From Acidobacteriota bacterium (GTDB lineage Bacteria > Acidobacteriota > Vicinamibacteria > Vicinamibacterales > UBA823), in contig PCAK01000024.1 of the NCBI GenBank assembly GCA_002730525.1, forward strand, positions 1 through 60,094: DNA of 60,094 nucleotides, in the 5' to 3' direction. Numbering within the stretch: the first letter of the stretch is position 1; every line of letters begins with the position of its first letter. Under the pieces are notes generated by a model. The model made no database searches, was not told the origin of the DNA, and saw nothing but the letters and a program-made list of their open reading frames with translations. Both the position numbers and the translations under genes were made by a program. Shown here piece by piece: positions 7,746 through 16,244 of this stretch.

Positions 7746-8048
7746 TCAGTCGAGATCGAAGTCTCGCGTGGGTCGCGTGACGGGCTCGTCGCTCGCCTGG
7801 CGGAGCGCCTCCTCGAACCGCTTGGACAGCGCGTCGCCGCGGGTGCGCTCCTCGCTGACCGACTGCTGGAACGCCGCTTCGCGCCGCGCCGCTTCTTCGG
7901 TCAGGATCCGCTGCGCTTCATTCAATTCGGGCTTGTCCTCGCGCTCGGGTGCGTCGTGCCGCACGATCCGTTTCAGATTGAGATCGATGACGAGCGCGGT
8001 GCCACAACACGGGCACGGCACCTCGATCTCTGACGTGAGCTTCGCCAT
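7746..8048 (-). CDS. Small protein with a CPCC zinc-ribbon head and coiled-coil tail
   Basis: A 100-residue protein starting at ATG 8048 (MAKLTSEIEVPCPCCG). The N-terminus holds Cys-x-Cys-Cys followed by TALVIDLNLKRIVRHD, like half of a zinc ribbon. The rest is a charged helical segment (ELNEAQRILTEEAARREAAF...RFEEALRQA) likely to form a coiled coil, ending in an acidic tail DFDLD. It converges tightly on the transglutaminase-like gene (10 bp). Two Cys pairs would be needed for a full zinc site, so it may dimerise. No function is known to me. Confidence 0.7.
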   Translation of the reverse strand: MAKLTSEIEVPCPCCGTALVIDLNLKRIVRHDAPEREDKPELNEAQRILTEEAARREAAFQQSVSEERTRGDALSKRFEEALRQASDEPVTRPTRDFDLD

Positions 8049-8137
8049 CGTCGACTCCCCTTCTCCGATTCGCGCTGGAACGACCGCCGCGGCACAGGTT
8101 CGTGACGTGGTCGCCACGCCGGATTATGATATCTCCT

Positions 8138-8230
8138 ATGTTCGCCCCGAGCCACGTCGTGACCGGTTCGACAGTCGCGCGGCTCGTCCTGACGCTTGGC
8201 CTCCCGGCGTTCGGCCAGAGCAGCACCTAA
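8138..8230 (+). pseudogene. Signal-peptide exon-like fragment cut off by TAA
   Basis: ATG 8138 opens a frame encoding a plausible signal peptide (STVARLVLTLGLPAFG, cleavage expected after AFG) that stops at TAA 8228-8230. The frame is exactly that of the large downstream gene (8279-8138 = 47 codons), and the codons after TAA (SGAGQPQPETSVVAGRV) read straight into it. The simplest reading is one secreted protein interrupted by a nonsense codon, either real or a consensus error. Confidence 0.6.
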
Positions 8231-8278
8231 TCCGGCGCTGGGCAACCCCAACCAGAGACAAGCGTCGTCGCCGGCCGC

Positions 8279-9829
8279 GTGCTGACTGCGCTCGACGGCA
8301 TCCCGCTGGGCAGCACGGAGATCGCGATCACGTTGATCGAGACCGGCGAGCAGGCCGTCGCCATGACCGGCTCCGACGGACACTTCGCGTTCATCGACAT
8401 TCCCGCCGGCGACTACCACGTCGTCGCGAGTCACCCCGGCTACGCCGCGCGCGACCACATGGCGCCGCGCTCGATGCTCCTGGGGCTACCGCTGACGATC
8501 GCGGCCGGCGACCAGCGCGAAATGGTCGATTTCCGCCTGGCCCCGGCAGCCGATCTCCTCGGCCGCGTGGTCAACGCCGGCGGCGAGGGCGTCGCGTCGG
8601 CGACGATCGAAGCGGTCCGTCCGATTTTCCAGGATGGTGAAGTCGCACTGGCGATGTACGGCTCCACGACGGCGGGCGCTGACGGCGTCTTCCGGCTCCG
8701 GGATCTGGCGGCTGGGCAGTACTACATCCGCGGACTTGCTCCGGCCGCGGAAGCGGATGACGACCTCGGGGACGACGACGCCTCGGGGGCGCCGCGTAGG
8801 TTCCCCACCTACTACCCGAGCACCACGGCCGCGTCCCAGGCGACGCCGGTCGTCGTGGCGCCGCCCACCAGCCCGAACCCGATCGAGTTGACGCTGAGGG
8901 ACGTCGTGCCGACGTCTGTGAGCGGCCGCATCATCAGCGGCACCGCCGCGCCGCTGCTCGGCGGGGTCGTGACGATGGTGCCGTACGTGAACGGGCGGGT
9001 CGTCATCGGCACCGCGGTCACGGCACGTGTCGAGCTCGACGGCAGCTTCACGTTCGCTCAGACGCCGCCTGGCTCCTTCGTGATTCAGGCCCGGGCGCTC
9101 GATGAAACGACACCGCGGCTGCAGTTCGCTACCTTCAGCCTGACGGCCGGTGGAAGCGACCTGGCTGATGTGACGATGACGCTGCGGAACGGTGCCCAGA
9201 TCGATGGCGAGGTGATCGTCGAGGGCGACGCCGAAGTGGTCGACTTCGAGACGCTCACGGTCCGCGCCCCGACCGCCGACCCGTCGGCGGTGGGTATCGA
9301 ACCCACGGCGCTCGTGCGCTCGGATGGGGTGTTCAGCCTGCCGAGCATGCAGGACGGCCCGCGCTTCCTTCGACTCGATGGGCTGCCCGCGGCGTGGACT
9401 CTCGCGGAGGTGCTGTATCAGGGACGAGACGTCACCGACATCGCACTGGATCTCGACAGCGGAGAACATCTTCCGGACGTCCGGCTGATCGTACGCCCGG
9501 GCCGACTGTCGCTCACCGGCACGCTGCGGACCGATCGAGGCGGCGTCCGCACCGACCGCACGGTGGTGGTCTTCTCGGTCAACCAGGGTTACTGGGCCCC
9601 GTACGCCCGGCACGTCACCCTGGCCCACCCCGACCCGCAGGGCCAGTTCGAGTTCGTCGGGTTGCCCGAGGGGAACTACTACGTCGCGGTCGCGGAGGAA
9701 CTCGACCGGAGCGAACTGTTCATCGGCGGGCGGCTACAGCGACTGGCTCGCATCGCGACCATGGTAGACATCGGCCCCGGCGGCGCGTCCCTGGACCTGA
9801 CGGTGCCGAGCCCGACGAACCGGCGCTGA
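8279..9829 (+). CDS. Carboxypeptidase-regulatory-like (beta-sandwich) surface protein
   Basis: About 516 residues from GTG 8279. It is a string of carboxypeptidase D regulatory-like (CarboxypepD_reg) beta-sandwich repeats, shown by the recurring pattern 'GxVxxxxGxPLxxxxVxLxxTGxxxxxxTxxDGxFxFxxIPxGxYxVxAxxxGY'. Clear examples are GSDGHFAFIDIPAGDYHVVASHPGY, ADGVFRLRDLAAGQYYIRGLAP and PQGQFEFVGLPEGNYYVAV. Such proteins are exported and are common and expanded in Acidobacteria, where they may bind carbohydrate or stabilise surface complexes. The functional protein should start at ATG 8138 with a signal peptide, but an in-frame TAA (8228-8230) separates the two parts, so export of this copy is doubtful. 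Confidence 0.75.
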   Translation: MLTALDGIPLGSTEIAITLIETGEQAVAMTGSDGHFAFIDIPAGDYHVVASHPGYAARDHMAPRSMLLGLPLTIAAGDQREMVDFRLAPAADLLGRVVNAGGEGVASATIEAVRPIFQDGEVALAMYGSTTAGADGVFRLRDLAAGQYYIRGLAPAAEADDDLGDDDASGAPRRFPTYYPSTTAASQATPVVVAPPTSPNPIELTLRDVVPTSVSGRIISGTAAPLLGGVVTMVPYVNGRVVIGTAVTARVELDGSFTFAQTPPGSFVIQARALDETTPRLQFATFSLTAGGSDLADVTMTLRNGAQIDGEVIVEGDAEVVDFETLTVRAPTADPSAVGIEPTALVRSDGVFSLPSMQDGPRFLRLDGLPAAWTLAEVLYQGRDVTDIALDLDSGEHLPDVRLIVRPGRLSLTGTLRTDRGGVRTDRTVVVFSVNQGYWAPYARHVTLAHPDPQGQFEFVGLPEGNYYVAVAEELDRSELFIGGRLQRLARIATMVDIGPGGASLDLTVPSPTNRR

Positions 9830-9840
9830 GCGCCGCGGCG

Positions 9841-9862
9841 AGCCCAAGGACCCACCTGGGCT
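9841..9862. terminator. Hairpin between convergent genes
   Basis: AGCCCA (9841-9846) pairs with TGGGCT (9857-9862), and GG/CC pair inside with a one-base bulge, leaving an ACCCA loop. It starts 11 bases after the stop of the regulatory-like protein and reaches the stop codon of the convergent 80-residue gene. There is no U tract, so intrinsic termination is uncertain. Confidence 0.4.
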
Positions 9863-10104
9863 TACCCCTCTTCTTCGTAGCCTTCTTCTTCGGTGAGCCG
9901 CGGGCGGGTGGGCGGGCGAAGCGCCTCGCGGTGGTCGTAGACGGCCAGGCCTTCGACGTGGAACGTCAAGGGACAGGTGCTCGCCTTCCGCTCCACCATG
10001 ACCAGCACCGGGCTGCCGTCGACACCGGCGCGGAAGCCGATACGGCAGCCACACGAGAGTCGGGCCTCGGTGAATCCCTTCAGCGGGTCACGTTCGGCGG
10101 TCAT
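9862..10104 (-). CDS. Conserved-looking small protein, cysteine-containing
   Basis: An 80-residue protein from ATG 10104 with the head MTAERDPLKGFTEARLSCGC, a later single Cys (STCPLTFHV) and an acidic tail (TEEEGYEEEG). Third codon positions are strongly G/C, which supports real coding. A Cys-Gly-Cys plus Cys arrangement could bind a metal. It is the last gene of a minus-strand run with TlpA and the sigma/anti-sigma remnants, 53 bases behind tlpA. I do not recognise the family. Confidence 0.6.
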   Translation of the reverse strand: MTAERDPLKGFTEARLSCGCRIGFRAGVDGSPVLVMVERKASTCPLTFHVEGLAVYDHREALRPPTRPRLTEEEGYEEEG

Positions 10105-10157
10105 CGGTAGCGGTCAGAGTGGACGAGGGTGACATGCGTGATGATCGCAACGACCGC

Positions 10158-10712
<555 letters not shown>

Positions 10713-10730
10713 GATCGCCAACCTCGTCTC

Positions 10731-11268
10731 TCAGCGTGATACGCCACGGATCGACGCCGCAACGCTGGCCATCTCGGCCTGACCTTCCTGCCCGACCAGC
10801 ACGAAGGTCCGGTTGTTCTCGGACCAGATTACCGCGTCATGCCACATGATCTCAAGGTCCCGGTTGCGCCGCACGGTCTCGGGCAGGACGAACAGCGAGA
10901 CCGGACGCCCGTCGCGCCGGTACATCAGATGGGCCATGCCGCCCTGGGCATACTCGCAATGCCGTGCATCCTGCAGTTCAAGCTCGTCGACCGCCGGCAC
11001 GGCGACGCTCCACCCCTGGTCGCGCTGGAACGCGGCCTCGACGGCGACCGCCGACAGCTGCCCTGGTTCGAGCTGGCTCGACTCGAAGCAGCGCGTGTGA
11101 TCGATCGCCATCTGCGCCGCGAAGGCGGCGTCGAGTCGTTCGTTCTGCCCGGCGACGAAGACGCCGCCGATCGCCAGCAGCAAGGTCGCTGCAGCGGACA
11201 GCGGGACCAATCGCGACGGCGTCGACAAACGGGGTGAACAACGGTTCGAAATCGCTGCAGCGTTTCAT
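10731..11268 (-). pseudogene. Damaged anti-sigma factor gene
   Basis: ATG 11268 opens MKRCSDFEPLFTPFVD, the usual start of a zinc-finger (zf-HC2) anti-sigma factor. The expected HxxxCxxC zinc finger is absent and the frame shifts near 11220. The following frame (open from 11228) begins with a clear transmembrane segment (LVPLSAAATLLLAIGGVFVAG) and a periplasmic domain of about 135 residues ending at 10731. The structure 'finger - membrane helix - sensor domain' is that of a membrane anti-sigma factor with its finger deleted. A translated remnant from 11228 would be membrane-inserted but unable to hold sigma. Confidence 0.6.
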
Positions 11269-11362
11269 GATCGAAGTCCCGCCAGAGTCCGGGAGATCAG
11301 CACCCGGCCCTTCCCATAGGACGCCGGCAGCCCGGCAAAGGCCCCACACGCAGCATCTGTGC

Positions 11363-11945
11363 TCATGCTGGCCCGGCTCCAGCCTTCGCCAGACCCAGCG
11401 GCGTCTCGGCAAGCGCGGCGTGGAGGAGTCGGCGGCCGCGCGAGATCCGCGACATCACCGTACCAAGCGGCACCGAGAGGATCTCGGCGATCTCGGCGTA
11501 GGTGAACTCCTCGACGTCCCTCAATCAGACGGCCTGGCGGAACGGCGTGGGCAGTGCATCGAGCGCCGCCTGCAGATCGGCGTCCGGGGTCTGCCTGAGC
11601 AGCAACTGCTCGGGTGACGTGTCCTGGCCCGGCCGAGACGGCGACTGCTCCACCACCTCGGAGTCCACGTCAATCGGATCCCGGCCCGCGTGCCGGACGT
11701 CGTTGCGAAAGGTGTTGTGGAGGATCGTGAAGAGCCACGCCTTGAGGTTGGTACCCGGCTCGAACGTCCCGGCGAATCGAAACGCTTTCAGGTAGGTGTC
11801 CTGCACGAGATCTTCGGCGTCAGTCGCGTTGCGCGTCAAGCGAAGCGCCGTAGAGGCCGTCAATGAACGACAGGACCTCGGCATCGAACGGTCGCGACCG
11901 GCCCGCAGCCGGTCGCCGCGTGACCTCGCGTCTCCCTGAAGGCAT
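11363..11945 (-). pseudogene. Broken ECF sigma factor gene
   Basis: ATG 11945 opens [11 protein letters not shown]...[16 protein letters not shown]. Near 11845 the frame must shift to continue as [23 protein letters not shown] and [16 protein letters not shown] (region 2). Region 4 ([13 protein letters not shown]) meets TGA at 11527-11525, where the family usually has Trp (VWLRDVE), and then continues [34 protein letters not shown] and stops at TGA 11365-11363. One frameshift and one nonsense codon therefore interrupt an otherwise well-conserved RpoE-like sigma factor. It lies just upstream of the damaged anti-sigma gene. Confidence 0.65.
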
Positions 11946-12302
11946 GCTCGTGTACGCACAATCATCTCACGTCCGCAGAACCCCTGAGCACGCGAGAATA
12001 TTCCGCCGAAGCCGGCGACCCCCAGTATAGGTCAGCGGATCGCTCCACCCGCGGCCGGCCGACGGCCTCGACGCTGTCCACGGGGGGAGTCGTCCGCCGT
12101 CCCGGATGAGGACATCCCGCCTGGTCTCCCAACGCCGCCTGTCGGCTATCGCGCAGCCGCGCCGCGGCACCAATCTTGCTTCGTTTCCGCCTCGACTGTT
12201 GGGATCTCGAGCGTTGCGGCTGCCGTCATAGCTACAGTAACATGGCGGAATCTGCCTTCGATGGGCGGCTACCGTCTGTAAGTGATACATGAGGTGAGCC
12301 TT
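11946..12302. other. Gene-free divergent region upstream of the 1033-residue exported protein
   Basis: These 357 bases separate the broken sigma gene from the plus-strand peptidase-MA gene. No open frame here has convincing codon use. GGTG at about 12292 could serve as a weak ribosome site for ATG 12303. Promoters for both directions should lie here, but I see no clear -35/-10 pair. Confidence 0.4.
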
Positions 12303-15300
12303 ATGCGTACTTGCCAAGGGCGCGGACTGACAACGCCCGTGGCCGCAGGGTTGGCGCTGCTGTTCGTCCTCGGCGCCAGCCTGACCGCCACCGCACAGAA
12401 TCAGTTCGTCCCGTATTACGGCAAGGCCAGGGTGAAGTACGACAAGTTCAACTGGCAGATCTACGAGACCGATCATTTCGAGATGTTCTACTACCCGGAG
12501 CTCGAGCAGCACCTCGAGCGAGTGGCCGGGTACGCCGAAAGCGCCTACCAGCAGGTCAGCTCAGATCTGAAGCACGAACTGGCGTTCAAGATTCCGCTCG
12601 TGCTGTTCAAGACCCACAGCGAGTTCGAGCAGCAGAACGTGATCCCGGCCGACATGCCGGAGGGCGTGGCCGCGTTCGCCGAGCCGATGCGCAACCGGAT
12701 GGTCCTGCCGATCGATGAGCCGCCCGACGAGCTGTACCGCCTGATCACCCACGAGCTGACTCATATCTTCGAGTTCGACATCATCCCGCGCGCCGTGGTT
12801 CGCTCCAGCGTGCCGCTCTGGGTCGACGAGGGACTCGCGGATTATCTCGCCGGCGTCTGGCATCCGCTCGACCTGATGACGGTCCGCGACGCCGCGGTGG
12901 CCGACATCGTCCCCAAGCTGACCGTCCCAGATGAGTTCTTCGGGTTCAGCAGCCCACGGCTACCCTACAACCTCGGCCACGCCGCCTTCGAGTTCATGGA
13001 AACGCGAGCCGGGAAGGATGGCATCCGCCAGTTCCTGTTCGCGCTGCGGAAGAACGTCATCGGTGGTGGCGGCGACGCCTATCAGGAAGCCCTCAACCTC
13101 TCGGCCGAGGAGTTCGACATCGAGTTCTCGCGCTACATCAAGGATCGGTTCCGCGCCTTCCGCGACAAGGAGCGTCCGGAGGACTACGGGGCGAACCTGG
13201 CACCCGACCCGCGTGAATCCGAGTTCGTCGCGGTCTACTCCATCGAACCCTCACCGTCGGGCGACTTGCTGGCGGCCATGGCCACCAACGTCAAGGACCG
13301 GGAACTCGATATCGTGCTGGTGTCGGTGCAGGATGGCAGCATCGTCAGGAATCTCACCCCGGGCTTCTCGCAGGACGAAGGCTACGAGTACATCACCCTG
13401 CCCGGCGCGCGCTGGAACACCGTGCCGTGGATGTCGTGGTCGCCGGCGGGCGATCGCATCGGCTATTTCGTCCGCAAGGGCAAGCGCAAGACCCTGATCG
13501 TTCGCGACGTCGTCAGCGGCGACATCGAGGAGCGCGTCGACATGACGATGGTCGATGAGCCCGAGTCCCCGGACATCGCGCTGGACGGAAGCCGCGTCGC
13601 CTTCTCCGCGCTCCAGAACGCGATCGGCGACATCTACATCGCCGACCTGGTGACCGGTGACGTCACCAACGTGACGAACGACGACTTCGCCGACTACGCG
13701 CCCACGTTCTCGCCCGACGGGCAATCCATCGTCTATATGACGCGGATCAGCGGCAACAACAAGCTCTTCCGGCTGGACCTCGAGACCGGCGAAAAGCTGC
13801 AGTTGACCTTCGGCACGCATGACGAGACCGCCGCGCAGTTCCTGGACGACGATCGGGTCGTCTTCTCTTCGACCGCGGTCGATCCGCTGCAGCCCATCGA
13901 CCCCGAGATGGCGCGCAACGGCAACATCTTCAACCTCTGGACGCTGTCGCTGTCGACGGGCGCGCTGGAGCAGTACACCGACGCCTTGACGGGCAACGTC
14001 TCGGCCGTCGTCCTGGGTGCCGAGGCCGAGCAGCAGGTGGCGTTCGTGAGCTACTTCAAGGGCAACTACGGCATTCATGCGATGGAGGTCGATGAGTCGC
14101 TGTACAGCGCGGCGACGTCGGACTTCGGCGCCCCGGGCCCGATCATCGACTTCCAGGCACCGTTGACCCACACGTTGATCACCGACAACAACCGGCAAAA
14201 GGGCGCGTTCGAGAAGATGTTCCTCGAGGGCCGTCCGCCGGTAAACCTCGGCGTCACCAACAGCGGCGATCTGTACGGCGGGTCGCAGTTGACGTTCACC
14301 GACGTGCTGGGCGAACAGCAGTTCAACCTGTACGCCGCATCGATCGCCGAGTTCCGCACGCTGGCGTTCTCGTATACCAACCTGTCGAGCCGCTTGCAGT
14401 GGGGCACGCAGGCCTACTCGCAGACCCAGTTCTTCTTCGGCACCCCAACCTTCCAGTCGTTCGGCCTACTCAACCGGGACCAGGCGATCGCCACCACGAC
14501 GGCGCGAGGCGGCACCGTGTTCGGGATCTATCCGTTCAGCAAGTTCCGCCGGCTGGAGATGTCGGCCGGCGTCGCGCAGTACAACGAGCGCTTCGACGAT
14601 CCCGCTCTGGAGGAATTCAACCAGGAACTCCAGGAACAGCAGTTCGGCACGCAGCTCTTCAGAAACGGTGTCTTCGTGCCGCTGAACATCGCGTTCGTGC
14701 AGGAGACGACGGTCTTCCGGGAGTTCGGCCCGATCGCGGGCAACACGATGCGACTCGGCTTCGGCTACTCGCCGAAGGTCGGCAACTCGCTGACCCAGCG
14801 GAATATCGACGCCGACGCCCGCTACTACCTCCGTCTGGGCGAAACCGGTTCGCTGGCGTTGCGCGCGCGCGGCTTCCAGAGCTGGGGCGAGAGCCCGGAC
14901 TACCTGTTCTTCGGCGGCAACTCCGAACTCCGGGGCTACGACTATCTCGAGTTCGTCGGCCACAAGGCGTTCCACATGAACGCCGAGCTGCGGTTCCCGC
15001 TGGTCGAAGCGATGCTGACGCCGATTGGTGTCATGGGGGGCTTCCGCGGCGTGTTCTTCCTCGGCGTCGGCGGCTCCGGTCTCAACACCGAATCCTTCAA
15101 GCCCTTTGCCGCGGACACGGAAGACTACCGGCCGCTGATCGGCGTGCGCCAGGATCCCGAGACCGGCCTGTCGCTCCCCGAGTTCGGCCCCCCTGTGGAA
15201 ATCAAGGGCTTCCGACTGCGCGACGCGCGCGGCTCGTACGGCTTCGGGCTGGTCACCTTCGCCGTGGGATTCCCGGTCCATCTCGATTGGTCTTGGAAGA

Positions 15301-15404
15301 CGCTGTTCAACAAGGACTGGGAAGATGCCCTGTTCGCCGCGACGGGCGGCAGCGACGCGTTCCGTGAAGGCCGATTCGACATCTGGATCGGGTTCGACTT
15401 CTAG
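12303..15404 (+). CDS. Exported peptidase-MA / beta-propeller / outer-membrane barrel protein
   Basis: A 1033-residue protein with a signal peptide (VAAGLALLFVLGASLTATAQ, cleavage after TAQ). Residues 35-290 look like a peptidase-MA-type gluzincin: H150-E-L-T-H154 with WVDEGLADYLAG supplying the third ligand (Glu about 176). Residues about 300-640 form a TolB/WD40-like propeller (VYSIEPSPSGDLLAAMATN, MSWSPAGDRIGYFV, YAPTFSPDGQSIVYMTRISG). Residues 690-1033 form an outer-membrane beta-barrel of the surface-antigen (BamA/TamA-like) type, with FFGGNSELRGYDYLEFVGHK and the C-terminal aromatic signal IWIGFDF. It is probably an outer-membrane-anchored protease or assembly factor. ATG 12303 is preferred over 12282 because it directly precedes the signal peptide. 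Confidence 0.88.
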   Translation: MRTCQGRGLTTPVAAGLALLFVLGASLTATAQNQFVPYYGKARVKYDKFNWQIYETDHFEMFYYPELEQHLERVAGYAESAYQQVSSDLKHELAFKIPLVLFKTHSEFEQQNVIPADMPEGVAAFAEPMRNRMVLPIDEPPDELYRLITHELTHIFEFDIIPRAVVRSSVPLWVDEGLADYLAGVWHPLDLMTVRDAAVADIVPKLTVPDEFFGFSSPRLPYNLGHAAFEFMETRAGKDGIRQFLFALRKNVIGGGGDAYQEALNLSAEEFDIEFSRYIKDRFRAFRDKERPEDYGANLAPDPRESEFVAVYSIEPSPSGDLLAAMATNVKDRELDIVLVSVQDGSIVRNLTPGFSQDEGYEYITLPGARWNTVPWMSWSPAGDRIGYFVRKGKRKTLIVRDVVSGDIEERVDMTMVDEPESPDIALDGSRVAFSALQNAIGDIYIADLVTGDVTNVTNDDFADYAPTFSPDGQSIVYMTRISGNNKLFRLDLETGEKLQLTFGTHDETAAQFLDDDRVVFSSTAVDPLQPIDPEMARNGNIFNLWTLSLSTGALEQYTDALTGNVSAVVLGAEAEQQVAFVSYFKGNYGIHAMEVDESLYSAATSDFGAPGPIIDFQAPLTHTLITDNNRQKGAFEKMFLEGRPPVNLGVTNSGDLYGGSQLTFTDVLGEQQFNLYAASIAEFRTLAFSYTNLSSRLQWGTQAYSQTQFFFGTPTFQSFGLLNRDQAIATTTARGGTVFGIYPFSKFRRLEMSAGVAQYNERFDDPALEEFNQELQEQQFGTQLFRNGVFVPLNIAFVQETTVFREFGPIAGNTMRLGFGYSPKVGNSLTQRNIDADARYYLRLGETGSLALRARGFQSWGESPDYLFFGGNSELRGYDYLEFVGHKAFHMNAELRFPLVEAMLTPIGVMGGFRGVFFLGVGGSGLNTESFKPFAADTEDYRPLIGVRQDPETGLSLPEFGPPVEIKGFRLRDARGSYGFGLVTFAVGFPVHLDWSWKTLFNKDWEDALFAATGGSDAFREGRFDIWIGFDF

Positions 15405-15471
15405 CGGCCCGCCGCCGCCGAGGACGAGGTTCGTTCGCAAGATTCGAAGACGAGGTCGATCCGGCACACCA

Positions 15472-15711
15472 ATGGTAGCTTCACCCTGCGCCCGGGTCGT
15501 CGACCTTCTCGCGGACTACCTCGAGGAGCGCCTGCCGGCTAACGTGCGCGCGGAACTCGATCGCCACCTCGACCGCTGCCCCGCCTGCCTGAAGCAGGTG
15601 CAGACCTACCGCTCAACGGTCAGCTTGCTCCGCTCGCTCGGTGACGACGACCTGCCCAGCGAACTCCGGTCGTCGCTGCGCGCCTTTCTCGATCGGGGCT
15701 CGGCAAATTGA
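15472..15711 (+). CDS. Short zf-HC2-type anti-sigma-like protein
   Basis: A 79-residue protein from ATG 15472. The head CARVVDLLADYLEERLPANVRAELDRHLDRCPACLKQV is a standard anti-sigma zinc finger (Cys ... H-x3-C-x2-C). Only a short helical tail follows, with no membrane segment. Such soluble mini anti-sigma factors bind an ECF sigma factor, but no sigma gene is adjacent. Its TGA stop overlaps the TTG start of the thioesterase (TTGA), so the two are translated together. Confidence 0.75.
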   Translation: MVASPCARVVDLLADYLEERLPANVRAELDRHLDRCPACLKQVQTYRSTVSLLRSLGDDDLPSELRSSLRAFLDRGSAN

Positions 15712-16214
15712 CGACCGAACCAACCGAGCCGCGCCGTCCGGACGACTCGGCCAGCGAAACCGTCCACGTCGTCCTGCCCAACGACGCCAACCCGCTCGGC
15801 TTCATGCTCGGCGGGTCGGTCATGCACCTGATCGACCTGGCCGGCGCCATCGCCAGCCATCGCCACACGCGCCGCCGCGTGGTCACCGTGTCCGTGGACG
15901 GCGTGGAGTTCCTGCACCCCGTGAAGGTTGGAGATCTGCTCATCCTCCGCGCGCGCGTCACGTGCGCGTTCCGGACGTCGCTCGAGGTCGAGGTCGAGGC
16001 GGTCAGCGAGGAGGCACTGACCGGCACGCGCCGGCTGACCAGCCGCGCGTTCTTGACCTTCGTCGCCATCGACGCCAACGGCCGCCCGACGCCGATCCCC
16101 CCACTGCAGGTCGATACCCCGGCAGACACGCGCCGAGCCGAGGCGGCGCGCGCCCGCCGCGCCGAGCGCCTCGAAACGCGAGGCCGACTGGCCTCCGACG
16201 ATTTTTCGATCTAA
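15708..16214 (+). CDS. Acyl-CoA thioesterase, hotdog fold (YciA/BACH type)
   Basis: A 168-residue protein, TTG start overlapping the preceding stop. The hotdog signature is intact: VLPNDANPLGFMLGGSVMHLIDLAGAIASHRH, then VTVSVDGVEFLHPVKVGDLL. The Asn/Asp near 25-27 and the GG-x-x-MHLID helix are those of acyl-CoA hydrolases of the YciA/ACOT7 family, which cleave acyl-CoA to CoA and fatty acid in the cytoplasm. A basic C-terminal helix (RRAEAARARRAERLE) follows the domain. Followed by a 15-nt palindrome and the convergent protease gene. Confidence 0.88.
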   Translation: MTTEPTEPRRPDDSASETVHVVLPNDANPLGFMLGGSVMHLIDLAGAIASHRHTRRRVVTVSVDGVEFLHPVKVGDLLILRARVTCAFRTSLEVEVEAVSEEALTGTRRLTSRAFLTFVAIDANGRPTPIPPLQVDTPADTRRAEAARARRAERLETRGRLASDDFSI

Positions 16215-16220
16215 TGGATA

Positions 16221-16235
16221 GGGCGCCTTGCGCCC
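16221..16235. terminator. Short palindrome between convergent genes
   Basis: gggcgccttgcgccc forms a stem of 6 G-C pairs with a 3-base loop, 6 bases after the thioesterase stop and 10 before the convergent protease stop. It resembles the ggggcgccgtgcgcccc palindrome at 6.57 kb and may serve as a two-way terminator or RNA-end protector. Confidence 0.45.
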
Positions 16236-16244
16236 CATCTGATG

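Noticed and set aside
9827-9862. Intrinsic terminator with U tract
   Set aside because: A stem exists (9841-9862) but no run of T follows on either strand, so it is listed only as a low-confidence hairpin.
11525-11527. In-frame TGA in the sigma factor considered as a second selenocysteine codon
   Set aside because: Homologues carry Trp (TGG) here, sigma factors are not selenoproteins, and the same gene has a separate frameshift. Nonsense mutation or consensus error fits better.
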